From NCBI RefSeq assembly GCF_029893965.1, contig NZ_JARXXP010000001.1, forward strand, positions 248,001 to 312,000: a stretch of 64,000 bases of DNA, in the 5' to 3' direction. The position numbers were made by a program, and so were the translations under genes. Source of the DNA: Paenibacillus sp. PastM-3 (GTDB lineage: Bacteria > Bacillota > Bacilli > Paenibacillales > Paenibacillaceae). Positions within the stretch are counted from its first letter, which is position 1, and each line of letters opens with the position of its first letter. Below, one piece after another: positions 8,381 through 16,570 of the stretch. The notes below the pieces were generated by a model. It was not told where the DNA came from, did no database searches, and saw only the letters and a list, made by a program, of their open reading frames with translations.

Positions 8381-9283
8381 TTGCGGGGAAAAACAAATAC
8401 AAAAAAGATCGAAAAACATCATATTGAGGATATGGTTGGGCGTATATATATGTCCCTTTGCGTACTGCTCCTGATCGTGATCATTGTTTCAATGGTCTAT
8501 TTCGTAGCGTCCAAGGGTATCGCCAACTTCATCAGCGGTGAAGTGAAATTAACCGATTTCCTGTTCGGCACCAAATGGGCGCCTACAGCAGACACACCGT
8601 CTTACGGAGCTTTGCCATTTATCAGCGGTTCCTTCCTGGTTACTTTACTTGCTGCACTGATCGCCAGTCCGCTCAGCATCTGTGCTGCGCTATTCATGAC
8701 TGAAATTGTTCCAGGCTGGGGGAAAAAGCTGCTGCAGCCGGTAATCGAGCTGTTGTCCGGTATTCCGTCAGTTGTATACGGCTTTGTAGGTCTTAGCGTT
8801 ATCGTTCCATTCCTGCGTGACACATTTCCCGGCCAGGGCATCGGGGTTGCTGCAGGCGCGCTTGTACTTTCGGTCATGATTCTGCCGACCATTACAAGCG
8901 TGGCTGCAGACGCGCTTGCTTCTTTGCCGCAAAATTTGAAAGAATCCTCATTTGCGCTCGGTGCCACCCGTTGGCAGACGATCTCGCGTGTTATCCTCCC
9001 GACTACAATGCCGGCCATCATGACCGGGGTAGTTCTGGGGATGGCCCGTGCGTTCGGTGAAGCTCTTGCTGTTCAGATGGTTATCGGTAACGCGCCTTTC
9101 GTACCGCGCTCGCTCTTTGAATCGGCCTCCACGCTGACCAGTGTCATCACACTCAGTATGGGGAACACAACGATGGGCTCGACGATTAATAACGCGCTGT
9201 GGAGTATGGCGCTGGTTCTTATGCTGATGACGTTCATATTCGTCCTCCTCGTAAGAATGCTCGAAAGGAGAAATAAGATTTGA
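8381..9283 (+). CDS. pstC: Phosphate ABC transporter permease PstC
   Basis: The 300-residue protein has six predicted membrane segments and the ABC permease coupling loop EALAVQ preceded by SFALGATRWQTISRVILP. The region GIPSVVYGFVGLSVIVPF is typical of PstC. It forms the membrane channel with PstA. The start is a TTG at 8381, four bases after AGGGAG, which is slightly close but has no better alternative. It overlaps pstA by four bases. Confidence 0.92.
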   Translation: MRGKTNTKKIEKHHIEDMVGRIYMSLCVLLLIVIIVSMVYFVASKGIANFISGEVKLTDFLFGTKWAPTADTPSYGALPFISGSFLVTLLAALIASPLSICAALFMTEIVPGWGKKLLQPVIELLSGIPSVVYGFVGLSVIVPFLRDTFPGQGIGVAAGALVLSVMILPTITSVAADALASLPQNLKESSFALGATRWQTISRVILPTTMPAIMTGVVLGMARAFGEALAVQMVIGNAPFVPRSLFESASTLTSVITLSMGNTTMGSTINNALWSMALVLMLMTFIFVLLVRMLERRNKI

Positions 9284-10176
9284 AGCCGAAGACAGCAGAC
9301 AAAATTGCCACGACCCTTATCGTATTTTTCGCATTGCTGATTGTAGCTATCCTGGTTGGACTGTTAGGTTACATTCTGGTACGGGGACTCAATCATATCA
9401 GCTGGGATTTCTTAACCTCGGCTCCGCAGAAGATCCGCGCAGGCGGCGGGGTAGGGCCGCAGTTATTTAACTCCCTATACCTGCTGGTGCTGACATTGCT
9501 CATCACCATTCCGCTTGGACTTGGCGCCGGTATTTTCATGGCGGAATATGCCCGTCCCGGCAAGCTTACGAACTTCATCCGTCTGATTGTAGAAGTGCTG
9601 TCGTCCTTCCCGTCAATCATTGTCGGCTTGTTCGGCCTCTTGCTGATCGTTAACTATTTTGACCTTGGTTTCTCATTAATATCAGGTGCTATTGCCCTTA
9701 CATTCTTCAATCTGCCGCTGATGGTGCGGATCACCGAGCAGGCTTTCCGTACCGTGCCGAAAGCGCAGAAGGAAGCGGGCTTTGCCCTTGGACTATCCAA
9801 ATGGAAGATCGTAACTTCTGTATTGCTTCCGGTAGCGCTGCCTACCATCATTACCGGAACGATCCTGTCTGCAGGCCGTGTCTTCGGTGAAGCAGCAGCG
9901 CTGATGTTCACAGCAGGTATGAGCAGTCCGCGTCTGAACTTCTCAGACTGGAATCCGCTGCATTCAAACTCACCGCTTAATCCGTTCCGTCCGGCTGAAA
10001 CGCTGGCGGTGCACATCTGGAAAATCAACAGTGAGGGTCTGGCGCCGGATGCTATCCAAATTGCAGCCGGAGCTTCAGCCGTTCTCGTAATCATGGTATT
10101 GCTGTTCAACCTGCTGGCCCGGTATTTCGGCAGATTCATTTACCGCAAGCTGACAGCATCCAAAAGAATAAATTAG
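9280..10176 (+). CDS. pstA: Phosphate ABC transporter permease PstA
   Basis: The 298-residue membrane protein is the second channel subunit. It shows FPSIIVGLFGLLLIV, the coupling segment KEAGFALGLSKWKIVTSVLLP in parts, and FGEAAALMFTAGMS. The TTG start at 9280 overlaps the pstC stop (TTGA) and is preceded by AAAGGAG, so translation is coupled to pstC. pstB follows after 22 bases. Confidence 0.92.
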   Translation: MKPKTADKIATTLIVFFALLIVAILVGLLGYILVRGLNHISWDFLTSAPQKIRAGGGVGPQLFNSLYLLVLTLLITIPLGLGAGIFMAEYARPGKLTNFIRLIVEVLSSFPSIIVGLFGLLLIVNYFDLGFSLISGAIALTFFNLPLMVRITEQAFRTVPKAQKEAGFALGLSKWKIVTSVLLPVALPTIITGTILSAGRVFGEAAALMFTAGMSSPRLNFSDWNPLHSNSPLNPFRPAETLAVHIWKINSEGLAPDAIQIAAGASAVLVIMVLLFNLLARYFGRFIYRKLTASKRIN

Positions 10177-10198
10177 GGATAAACAGGAGGAGTAAGAG

Positions 10199-10972
10199 AT
10201 GGGAACAGCGGCAGCGGTGCGCGAATCATTTCAAACAGAGAACCTTAGTATTTTTTACGGGACTTACGAAGCGGTTAAGGGAATTAGCCTTCCTTTTGCC
10301 CAGAATACAGTTACAGCGCTGATTGGCCCGTCGGGCTGCGGTAAATCAACGTTCCTCCGTTCGCTGAACCGGATGAATGACGATATCTCCGGCTCAACAA
10401 CCAGAGGCAGCATCTGGATTGACGGAGTGGACATTAACGCACAGGGGACGGATGTTATCAAGCTGCGCCAGAAGATCGGTATGGTCTGGCAGAAGCCGAA
10501 CCCGTTCTACAAGTCCATCTACGAAAACATTGCGTTCGGTCCAAAATATCACGGCGTGAAGGGTAAAGCAGCTCTGGACGAAATTGTGGAGAGCAGCCTG
10601 CGCCGTGCCGCCCTGTGGGATGAGGTTAAAGACCGGCTGAAGGATTCCGCGCTTGCTCTATCCGGCGGACAGCAGCAGCGTCTGTGCATTGCCCGTGCAT
10701 TGTCTGTTAACCCGCAAATTCTCCTGCTGGATGAGCCGGCTTCCGCGCTTGACCCTGTATCAACAGGTAAGGTAGAGGAGCTGATTAAGGAATTGAAGGA
10801 AGACCTGCGAATCGTCATTGTTACTCATAACATGCAGCAGGCAGCCCGCATTTCGGATTACACTGCGTATTTCTACCTTGGTTCGCTCGTTGAATATGAC
10901 AAGACCGAGAAGGTATTCAGCAATCCGGAGAACCAGATGACTCAGGAATACATTATGGGCCGTTTCGGCTGA
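10199..10972 (+). CDS. pstB: Phosphate ABC transporter ATP-binding protein PstB
   Basis: The 257-residue ATPase powers phosphate import. It has Walker [10 protein letters not shown], the PstB-specific Q-loop context MVWQKPNPF, the signature LSGGQQQR, Walker B ILLLDEP and the switch histidine in VTHNM. It is the last gene of pstSCAB. No phoU follows, unlike in many Pst operons; a TTC-loop terminator closes the unit. Confidence 0.95.
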   Translation: MGTAAAVRESFQTENLSIFYGTYEAVKGISLPFAQNTVTALIGPSGCGKSTFLRSLNRMNDDISGSTTRGSIWIDGVDINAQGTDVIKLRQKIGMVWQKPNPFYKSIYENIAFGPKYHGVKGKAALDEIVESSLRRAALWDEVKDRLKDSALALSGGQQQRLCIARALSVNPQILLLDEPASALDPVSTGKVEELIKELKEDLRIVIVTHNMQQAARISDYTAYFYLGSLVEYDKTEKVFSNPENQMTQEYIMGRFG

Positions 10973-10987
10973 TAGTTAATAGGCATG

Positions 10988-11013
10988 AGAGCATCCTTCG
11001 GGGTGCTTTTTTT
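10988..11013 (+). terminator. Terminator of the pst operon
   Basis: GAGCATCC pairs with GGGTGCT (with G-U pairing) across a TTCG-like loop and runs into seven T residues. Confidence 0.85.
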
Positions 11014-11034
11014 GTTCACAGCAATGATAACACT

Positions 11035-11081
11035 TGAAAAACTAATTGTATTAGTTTATATTATAACTAATATCATTAGTT
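11035..11081 (+). promoter_or_regulatory. Promoter with two tandem palindromic operators
   Basis: Two perfect inverted repeats share the same arms: AACTAAT-TGT-ATTAGTT at 11040-11056 and AACTAAT-ATC-ATTAGTT at 11065-11081, 25 bases centre to centre. A -35-like TTGAAA at 11035 precedes the first site, and -10-like TATATT/TATTAT lies between the two. Repressor binding would therefore block the promoter. The TetR-family protein encoded two genes downstream is the natural ligand (inference). Confidence 0.75.
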
Positions 11082-11098
11082 TTGGAGGAGGAATCAGC

Positions 11099-11821
11099 AT
11101 GAGAGTAACACAAAATGGAAATTTGCTGCAGCTTACCTGGTTTCCGCATTTTTTTCCCGTTAATTGTTATCTTGTTATCGAGGACAATGAGCTGACCCTC
11201 ATTGATGCGGCGATGCCGTTCAGCGTAAAAGGGATTGTGGCTGCTGCCGCAAAGCTGCAGAAGCCGATTACGCGCATAATCCTGACTCATGCCCATGGCG
11301 ATCATGTAGGGGCGCTGGATGAGCTGAAGAGGCAGCTTCCGGCGGCCAAAGTCTACATCTCTGAGCGGGACGCCGATCTGTTAAGAGGGGACCGGACATT
11401 AAGGGCGGATGAACCGCAGATGCCCCTGAAAGGTTCAGTGCCCAAGAATATTACTACAGTGCCTGATGTCCTGCTGCAGGAAGGCGGTCTTATCGGCTCC
11501 CTTCAGGCCATTAGCACACCTGGACATACACCGGGATCAATGTCCTTTATGGACCAGCGAAGCAGGGCGCTGATTGCGGGAGATGCGTATCAGACTTTCC
11601 GCGTTACAGCTGTAGCTGGTACGATAGTCCCGCTGTTTCCTTTTCCGGCGATGGCTACCTGGCATAAAGAATCGGCACTGGCAAGCGCCCTTAAGCTTGC
11701 AGAGCTATCCCCGGCTGTGCTGGCGGCAGGTCATGGCAATATGCTGACAGAAGAACCTGTACAGGCGATGAAGCTGGCGATCCGGCAGGCTCAGAATTCT
11801 TTGAATAAAGGAGGCCGCTAA
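11099..11821 (+). CDS. Metallo-beta-lactamase-fold hydrolase
   Basis: The 240-residue protein has the MBL metal motif HxHxDH at residues 64 to 69 (HAHGDH), then a STPGHTPGSM histidine, a GDAYQ aspartate and a late GHG histidine. This is a complete dinuclear zinc site of the glyoxalase II-like branch. The substrate is unknown. The ATG at 11099 follows GGAGGAGG. Its stop is directly adjacent to the TetR start, and the promoter is packed with matching operators, so expression is probably induced by a compound sensed by that repressor. Confidence 0.88.
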   Translation: MRVTQNGNLLQLTWFPHFFPVNCYLVIEDNELTLIDAAMPFSVKGIVAAAAKLQKPITRIILTHAHGDHVGALDELKRQLPAAKVYISERDADLLRGDRTLRADEPQMPLKGSVPKNITTVPDVLLQEGGLIGSLQAISTPGHTPGSMSFMDQRSRALIAGDAYQTFRVTAVAGTIVPLFPFPAMATWHKESALASALKLAELSPAVLAAGHGNMLTEEPVQAMKLAIRQAQNSLNKGGR

Positions 11822-12397
11822 ATGTCGCCAAGAGCCGGTTTGGATAAACGGACCCTGGTGCTTGCAGCAGCGGAACTTGCTGATGAGCACGGGATGGAGG
11901 GGGTGACGCTGGCTCTGCTGGCTGCAAAGCTGGGCGTGCGTTCCCCCTCCCTGTATAATCATGTTAACGGGCTCAAGGAGCTGCGTACACTGCTGGCTAT
12001 TTATGGGCTGCAGCAGCTCTATGCTGTCATGTCAGCCTCAATAGAAGGCGTCAACGGCGGGCCGGCCGTCCACGCCATGAGCAGGGCTTACGTGGCGTTC
12101 GCGCAGCAGCGTCCGGGATTGTATGAAACTACACTGCAGGCGCCGGAGGAAGGAAATGCCGAGCTTGAAGAAGCCGGCAACAGGACGCTGCAATTAATCA
12201 TCAGCGTCTTGTCCGGCTATGAGCTGGGCAGAACCGGCGGACTGCACGCAGTCAGGGGCTTAAGAAGCATTCTGCATGGCTTCGCCGCACTCAGGAACAA
12301 GGGCGGCTTCGGGATGCCGCTGGATCTGGAGGACAGCCTGACCCGGCTGATCGATTCTTATCTTGCCGGAATCGGCTGCATGCGGACCGGGGATTAA
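11822..12397 (+). CDS. TetR/AcrR-family transcriptional regulator
   Basis: The 191-residue protein has an N-terminal helix-turn-helix at about residues 10 to 55 (MEGVTLALLAAKLGVRSPSLYNHVNG in segments). Its C-terminal ligand domain is of the WHG type, seen in many Firmicute TetR proteins. It begins immediately after the stop of the MBL hydrolase. The paired AACTAAT palindromes upstream of that hydrolase are its likely binding sites, so it would repress its own operon. Confidence 0.85.
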   Translation: MSPRAGLDKRTLVLAAAELADEHGMEGVTLALLAAKLGVRSPSLYNHVNGLKELRTLLAIYGLQQLYAVMSASIEGVNGGPAVHAMSRAYVAFAQQRPGLYETTLQAPEEGNAELEEAGNRTLQLIISVLSGYELGRTGGLHAVRGLRSILHGFAALRNKGGFGMPLDLEDSLTRLIDSYLAGIGCMRTGD

Positions 12398-12447
12398 GCT
12401 GCACGTGAACTGTCGGATGAAATCTAACTAAGGGAGAGATGAGCAGA

Positions 12448-13128
12448 ATGGAAGAGCAAGGTATTGTAACAACCTATGAAGAGATGACAAAGGTAGTGGA
12501 CAGGCTGGGAATACTGCCGTTGGCCCAGCTTATTCCCGGACATCCTTCGGTAAACGGATTAACCAAGGCCGAGAACTGGCATACCGGATCAGAGCTTGAT
12601 CCCTGGTCATGGCGGGCCAGGTTCCCTGGAGAGGGGTTAGCCGGATATGGCAAGTTCATCCGCAAAAAAGCCGTCCTGGTCTCGCGGGATTGGTTCCCGG
12701 CCTTTGTCAGGACTGTAGGCAGCTCAATGGAGCTTGAAGAACGGTACAATAACGGCCTGGCCAGCAGGGAGGCGGTAGTCCTTCTGCAGATCATCCGCGG
12801 CAATGAGGGGATTGAAACACGTGAACTGCGTGCACTGGCCCAGATGAAGGCTAAAGAGCAGAAGACGGCATTTGATAATGCACTGAATGAGCTGCAGGGT
12901 ACAGCAGATATTGTGATCTCCGGTGTCAAGGCGCGGCTGAATGCAGAAGGGGAAGTTAACGGCTGGAACAGCACCTCCTTCGAAACAACCGGTCACTGGA
13001 TGCAGGAGAATGATCTGCACAGGTTTGAGGGATCACGCGAGGAAGCATCCGGTTGGCTACATAAGGCAATGGACAGCGCATGGGCGCCAGAAGCGAAAGC
13101 CTGGATCAGCAAAGTCTTGTCGATCTAA
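12448..13128 (+). CDS. Conserved hypothetical protein, possibly AlkZ/YcaQ-related
   Basis: The 226-residue soluble protein is not securely recognised. It has a PWSWRARFPGEGLAGYGKF segment near residue 50. Its C-terminal half looks helical and winged-helix-like (LASREAVVLLQIIRGNEGIETRELRALAQM, shown in parts). I associate this pattern with proteins named AlkZ-related in Paenibacillus, but that is from memory and uncertain. The ATG at 12448 lies nine bases after GGGAGAG; an ATG at 12439 is too close to it. It starts 50 bases after tetR and may belong to the same transcript. Confidence 0.6.
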   Translation: MEEQGIVTTYEEMTKVVDRLGILPLAQLIPGHPSVNGLTKAENWHTGSELDPWSWRARFPGEGLAGYGKFIRKKAVLVSRDWFPAFVRTVGSSMELEERYNNGLASREAVVLLQIIRGNEGIETRELRALAQMKAKEQKTAFDNALNELQGTADIVISGVKARLNAEGEVNGWNSTSFETTGHWMQENDLHRFEGSREEASGWLHKAMDSAWAPEAKAWISKVLSI

Positions 13129-13176
13129 AAAAACGAAGGATGCTCCTGATGGCCGGGTAACGGCCGGGGAACATCC
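13126..13176 (-). terminator. Minus-strand terminator of the small membrane-protein gene
   Basis: On the minus strand GGATGTTCC pairs with GGAGCATCC around an inner GC-rich hairpin and is followed by TTCG and seven T residues. The T-tract overlaps the end of the convergent upstream gene. Confidence 0.7.
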
Positions 13177-13216
13177 CGGTAAGCGCTTTCTAATTCGATT
13201 ATATAAGGAATCAGCT

Positions 13217-13390
13217 CTACAGCATTGGTGCCAGATAGGCAATCAGGAAATAAAGGAAGCCGAACAGAAGCATGATGTAGGCTGTGTATTTGATGGCATT
13301 GGAGGCTACGATGCTTGCGTCCGTGGGTGGATGAACCTTGGTGCGCCCGTTTTCCATACGCTCCGGTTCCTGGGACAATGACTCTTTCAT
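13217..13390 (-). CDS. Small membrane protein, 57 residues
   Basis: This short gene encodes a hydrophilic N-terminus (MKESLSQEPERMENGR...) followed by one membrane helix (YTAYIMLLFGFLYFLIAYL) and a four-residue tail. A strong AGGAGGGA ribosome site lies six bases before the ATG, and a terminator follows on the same strand. I do not recognise the family. Its upstream region has 11-base-phased TTGTGA repeats, so it may respond to oxygen or phosphate status. Confidence 0.75.
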   Translation of the reverse strand: MKESLSQEPERMENGRTKVHPPTDASIVASNAIKYTAYIMLLFGFLYFLIAYLAPML

Positions 13391-13447
13391 AGTGTTCCCT
13401 CCTAATATTTGATGGATCTAAGATTGGCAATACAATCCTTATTTGTA

Positions 13448-13488
13448 TTGTGACATATTTGTGAATATAATTCAACAATATTGTGAAT
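13448..13488. promoter_or_regulatory. Phased TTGTGA repeats upstream of the small membrane protein
   Basis: TTGTGA occurs at 13448, 13459 and 13481, spaced by 11 and 22 bases, so all fall on one helix face. TTTGTGAAT at 13458-13466 and ATTGTGAAT at 13480-13488 match the Bacillus subtilis ResD box. Read on the minus strand the same repeats are TTCACA-type hexamers with 5-base spacers, like PhoP boxes. Either response regulator could bind. Confidence 0.45.
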
Positions 13489-13517
13489 AAAGATTGAACA
13501 AAAGTTAAAATTTAAGC

Positions 13518-13557
13518 AAAAAGCCCCCTGCCATTTTTGAATGGCAGGGGGCTTTTT
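13518..13557. terminator. Strong bidirectional terminator
   Basis: A perfect 18-base stem, AAAAAGCCCCCTGCCATT with its complement, has a 4-base loop and A- and T-tracts on the two sides. It ends the minus-strand aminopeptidase genes. Confidence 0.9.
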
Positions 13558-13571
13558 AAACCTTTTAAGTT

Positions 13572-14801
13572 TTAGGCCCAGTTTCCGGCACGGAAAATCG
13601 GTTCGACCTTGCCGTCATCTGTAATTCCGTCGATATTCATCTCCGGTGAACCCATCATAAAGTCCACATGGGTAAGGCTGTGGTTCATTCCATGCTCGGC
13701 AAGCTGATCCTTGGTCATATTAATGCCATCCTGGAGGGTGAAGGCGTATGCAGCCCCCAGCGCCAGGTGACAAGAGGCATTCTCATCATACAAGGTTGTG
13801 AAATAGAGTATGCCGCTCTCGGAGATCGGCGAATGATAGGGAACCAGTGCCACTTCACCGAAGTATGCGGCACCCTCATCCATGGTGAGGAGTGAAGCCA
13901 GCGCTTCATAGCCGACTTCTGCGGTAAAGTCAGTTACTTTACCATTATTCAGGGTCAGGGTGAAGCGGTCGATAATATTCCCGCCGTAGCTAAGCGGCTT
14001 GGTGCTGCTAACTGTTCCGTTCGCGCCGGTCTTGAGCGGTGCGGTGAAGACTTCCTCTGTCGGGATGTTGGCGAGGAAAGGAACACCGCGCCCGTTGACC
14101 GCACCGGCCTGACACCAGATATGCCCTTCAGGCAGTTCTAGGGTAAGATCCGTGCCGGGAGCTGTGTAATGCAGCTTACGGTATCTGCGCTCGTTGAGTA
14201 TATCGCAGCGCTGCTTCAAGCCGCCCAGGTGCTTGCTCCAGGCTTCCACCGGGTTTTCCTGATCGGCACGGACTGCCTTGAAGATGGCGTCCCAGAGCAG
14301 GTCCACCTGATTCTCAGGTGCCGCATCCGGGAATACCTTGGCTGCCCAGGAGACCGACGGATAGGCTACGATGCTCCAGCTGATCTGATTGGACATCAGC
14401 ATCTCACGGTAAGGGGCCATGGCTATACCTGCTGTACGCTGATTGTCGGCAATCCGGCTGGCTTCAATGCCGTTCAGCAGATCCGGATTGGTAGACACCA
14501 CGTTCAGGAAGGCTGCACCATTGCGGCCAAGGTCCTCCAGTTCGTCTGCATGCCATTTTGGCGGCTCGAGAAAACTCTCGGCAGGCGCGAGCTCGTAACG
14601 GGTCCGTGTCACAAATTCATCGCTGTAATTGACTTTGACCAGCTTTGCGCCTGCTTCATAAGCCTTACGGACAATCAGTCGGACCAGTTCTGCGGAGACG
14701 ATATCCGCGTTGATGACCAGAGTTTGTCCGGGTTGGACATTGACCCCGATTTTCACCGCTAGCAGTGCATAATTCTCCAGCTTTTGCTTGAAATCCAGCA
14801 T
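13572..14801 (-). CDS. M29-family aminopeptidase
   Basis: The 409-residue protein is a thermophilic-type metallo-aminopeptidase (clan AmpS/PepS). It carries the M29 metal-site regions: NIPTEEVFTAP near residue 250, DEGAAYFGEVALVPYHSPIS near 315 to 330, LYDENASCHLALG near 345, and THVDFMMGS near 385. It releases N-terminal amino acids from peptides in the cytosol. It is the second of two tandem homologues on this strand, 33 bases apart. A GGGGGAG ribosome site lies 8 bases before the ATG. Confidence 0.92.
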   Translation of the reverse strand: MLDFKQKLENYALLAVKIGVNVQPGQTLVINADIVSAELVRLIVRKAYEAGAKLVKVNYSDEFVTRTRYELAPAESFLEPPKWHADELEDLGRNGAAFLNVVSTNPDLLNGIEASRIADNQRTAGIAMAPYREMLMSNQISWSIVAYPSVSWAAKVFPDAAPENQVDLLWDAIFKAVRADQENPVEAWSKHLGGLKQRCDILNERRYRKLHYTAPGTDLTLELPEGHIWCQAGAVNGRGVPFLANIPTEEVFTAPLKTGANGTVSSTKPLSYGGNIIDRFTLTLNNGKVTDFTAEVGYEALASLLTMDEGAAYFGEVALVPYHSPISESGILYFTTLYDENASCHLALGAAYAFTLQDGINMTKDQLAEHGMNHSLTHVDFMMGSPEMNIDGITDDGKVEPIFRAGNWA

Positions 14802-14834
14802 AGGTTCAGCTCCCCCTTAAATGTCTCTGTAAAA

Positions 14835-16067
14835 TTAGAATGCCCAGTTACCCTTCAGGAAGACAGGCTCCTGTGATCCGTCTTCATTGATCCCGTATAT
14901 ATCCATCTCACCGGAGCCGATCATGAAGTCAACATGGGTCACACTTGTGTTCAGGCCGCTCTCAACCAGCTGATCCTCGGTCATTTCTTTGCCGCCTTCC
15001 AGACAGAAGGCATAGGCTGTGCCAATCGCCAGGTGATTGGAGGCATTTTCGTCAAACAGGGTGTTGAAGTACAGGATATTGGATTCGGAAATCGGTGATT
15101 TATGCGGTACGAGCGCTACCTCACCCAGGTATTTGGCTCCTTCATCAAGGCCGATCAGATATTCCAGGGAATCCTGGCCTTTCTCAGCGCTGACACTGAT
15201 AATGCGGCCGTTCTCAAAGGTAATGGAGAATCCGTCAATGATGTTGCCGCCGTAGCTGAGCGGCTTGGTCGCTCTGACGGTCCCGTTGACACCGGTTTTA
15301 AGTGGTGCGGTAAAGACTTCCTCAGTCGGCATATTAGCGACGAACGAATGTCCCTTGGCGTTAATGCTGTCACCCTGGGCCCACAGGTGGCCTTTAGGAA
15401 GCTCGATGGTCAGGTCGGTACCTGGTGCTATGTAATGCAGGCTCTTGTATTTTTTGGCGTTGAGGACATCAGCCTTCTGCTCCAGGGTATCCAGGTGCTC
15501 CTGCCAGGCGGCAACAGGATCTTCACGGTCCAGGCGTACCGTACGGAAAATGGCCTCCCACAGCTTATCTACACGTTCCTCAGCAGGTGCATCCGGGAAT
15601 ACCTTATCGGCCCAAGCCTGCGACGGAATCGCAACGATGCTCCAGCTGACCTTGTCGGACATCTGCAGCTCACGGTATTTTTTAAGTGCTGCTCCGCGTG
15701 TCTTCTGGAAGTTCGCAATCCGCTCCGGGTCAATGCCTTTCAGCGCATCCGGATTCTCGGCGATTACATTCAGGAAGGCTGCTCCGTTCTCGGCGAATTC
15801 AGTCATTTCACCGGCAAACCAGGTCGGTGCTTTGGTGAATACTTCAGGAGCGGCATGCTCAAACTGCTGGCGGGTGATGAATTCATCGCTCCAGTTCACT
15901 TTTACCAGGCTGGCTCCCAAGGCATAGGCTTTGGCAGTAATCAGACGGACGAATTCCGCTCCGGCAATCGGCGCATTTACAACCAGAGTCTGGCCCGGCT
16001 GGACATTGACTCCGACTGTGGCGGCGAGGTCCGCATATTTACTGAGCTTTGCTGCAAAATCAGTCAT
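14835..16067 (-). CDS. M29-family aminopeptidase, upstream paralogue
   Basis: The 410-residue product is clearly homologous along its full length to the next gene. It keeps the same signatures (NMPTEEVFTAPLKTG, DEGAKYLGEVALVPHKSPIS in part, LFDENASNHLAIG, THVDFMIGS). The metal-ligand motifs are intact in both copies, so neither looks decayed. Differences concentrate in the N-terminal domain, which may reflect different peptide preferences. It is the first gene of the pair, preceded by GGAGGAAA. Confidence 0.92.
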   Translation of the reverse strand: MTDFAAKLSKYADLAATVGVNVQPGQTLVVNAPIAGAEFVRLITAKAYALGASLVKVNWSDEFITRQQFEHAAPEVFTKAPTWFAGEMTEFAENGAAFLNVIAENPDALKGIDPERIANFQKTRGAALKKYRELQMSDKVSWSIVAIPSQAWADKVFPDAPAEERVDKLWEAIFRTVRLDREDPVAAWQEHLDTLEQKADVLNAKKYKSLHYIAPGTDLTIELPKGHLWAQGDSINAKGHSFVANMPTEEVFTAPLKTGVNGTVRATKPLSYGGNIIDGFSITFENGRIISVSAEKGQDSLEYLIGLDEGAKYLGEVALVPHKSPISESNILYFNTLFDENASNHLAIGTAYAFCLEGGKEMTEDQLVESGLNTSVTHVDFMIGSGEMDIYGINEDGSQEPVFLKGNWAF

Positions 16068-16234
16068 TGGTTTTCCTCCAGTTTATTCTTTTTTTTAGTG
16101 CTGGAAAGCATTGTACTAAATTATTAACCGCCGGATGAAAAAAGTCAATTGCTCCAGTAAAGAGAGGAAATATAATGGTTATAAATGCTATACTATGGTG
16201 GTGTGATTCATCAGAAGAAAGGCAGGAAAACAGC

Positions 16235-16510
16235 ATGAACGTTGAAATTATCAAAGCCCAGCTGAAACAGGAGGAAGATAAGAGCTTTGTGGGAAGAACG
16301 GTATTCACGGTGGAGCAGCATAAGCATCCGTATGAAATTACCTTTTTCAGCAAAAAGGGCAGTGAATGGGATTACAGCCTCAGCTTTGCCGGTGAACCGG
16401 GAAGTGAGGAGCAGTTCCTTGAAGTGGACGGGCTGCTGGAGAACGATGATGATTTCTTCAATCAGCTGCTGGACGCCGCACTGGATACTCAAGAGGATAC
16501 CGAAGAATAG
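16235..16510 (+). CDS. Small acidic conserved hypothetical protein
   Basis: The 91-residue protein is acidic and soluble, with EITFFSKKGSEWDYSLSFAGEPGSEEQF in its middle (shown in part) and a very acidic tail (ENDDDFF, DTQEDTEE). I do not recognise a named family. The ATG at 16235 is preceded by an AAAGGCAGG stretch and gives a compact protein; an upstream in-frame start at 16175 adds an unlikely N-terminus. It stands alone between the divergent aminopeptidase pair and a bidirectional terminator. Confidence 0.7.
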   Translation: MNVEIIKAQLKQEEDKSFVGRTVFTVEQHKHPYEITFFSKKGSEWDYSLSFAGEPGSEEQFLEVDGLLENDDDFFNQLLDAALDTQEDTEE

Positions 16511-16517
16511 TACAACA

Positions 16518-16570
16518 CAAAAATGCGACCGCTTAGGGCAGCAGCTGCCTCCCAAGGGTCGCATTTTTTT
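16518..16570. terminator. Bidirectional terminator
   Basis: AAAAATGCGACC pairs with GGGTCGCATTTTT, with a second short hairpin (GGCAGCAGCTGCC) inside. The T-tract overlaps the stop of the convergent potassium-transporter gene. Confidence 0.85.
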
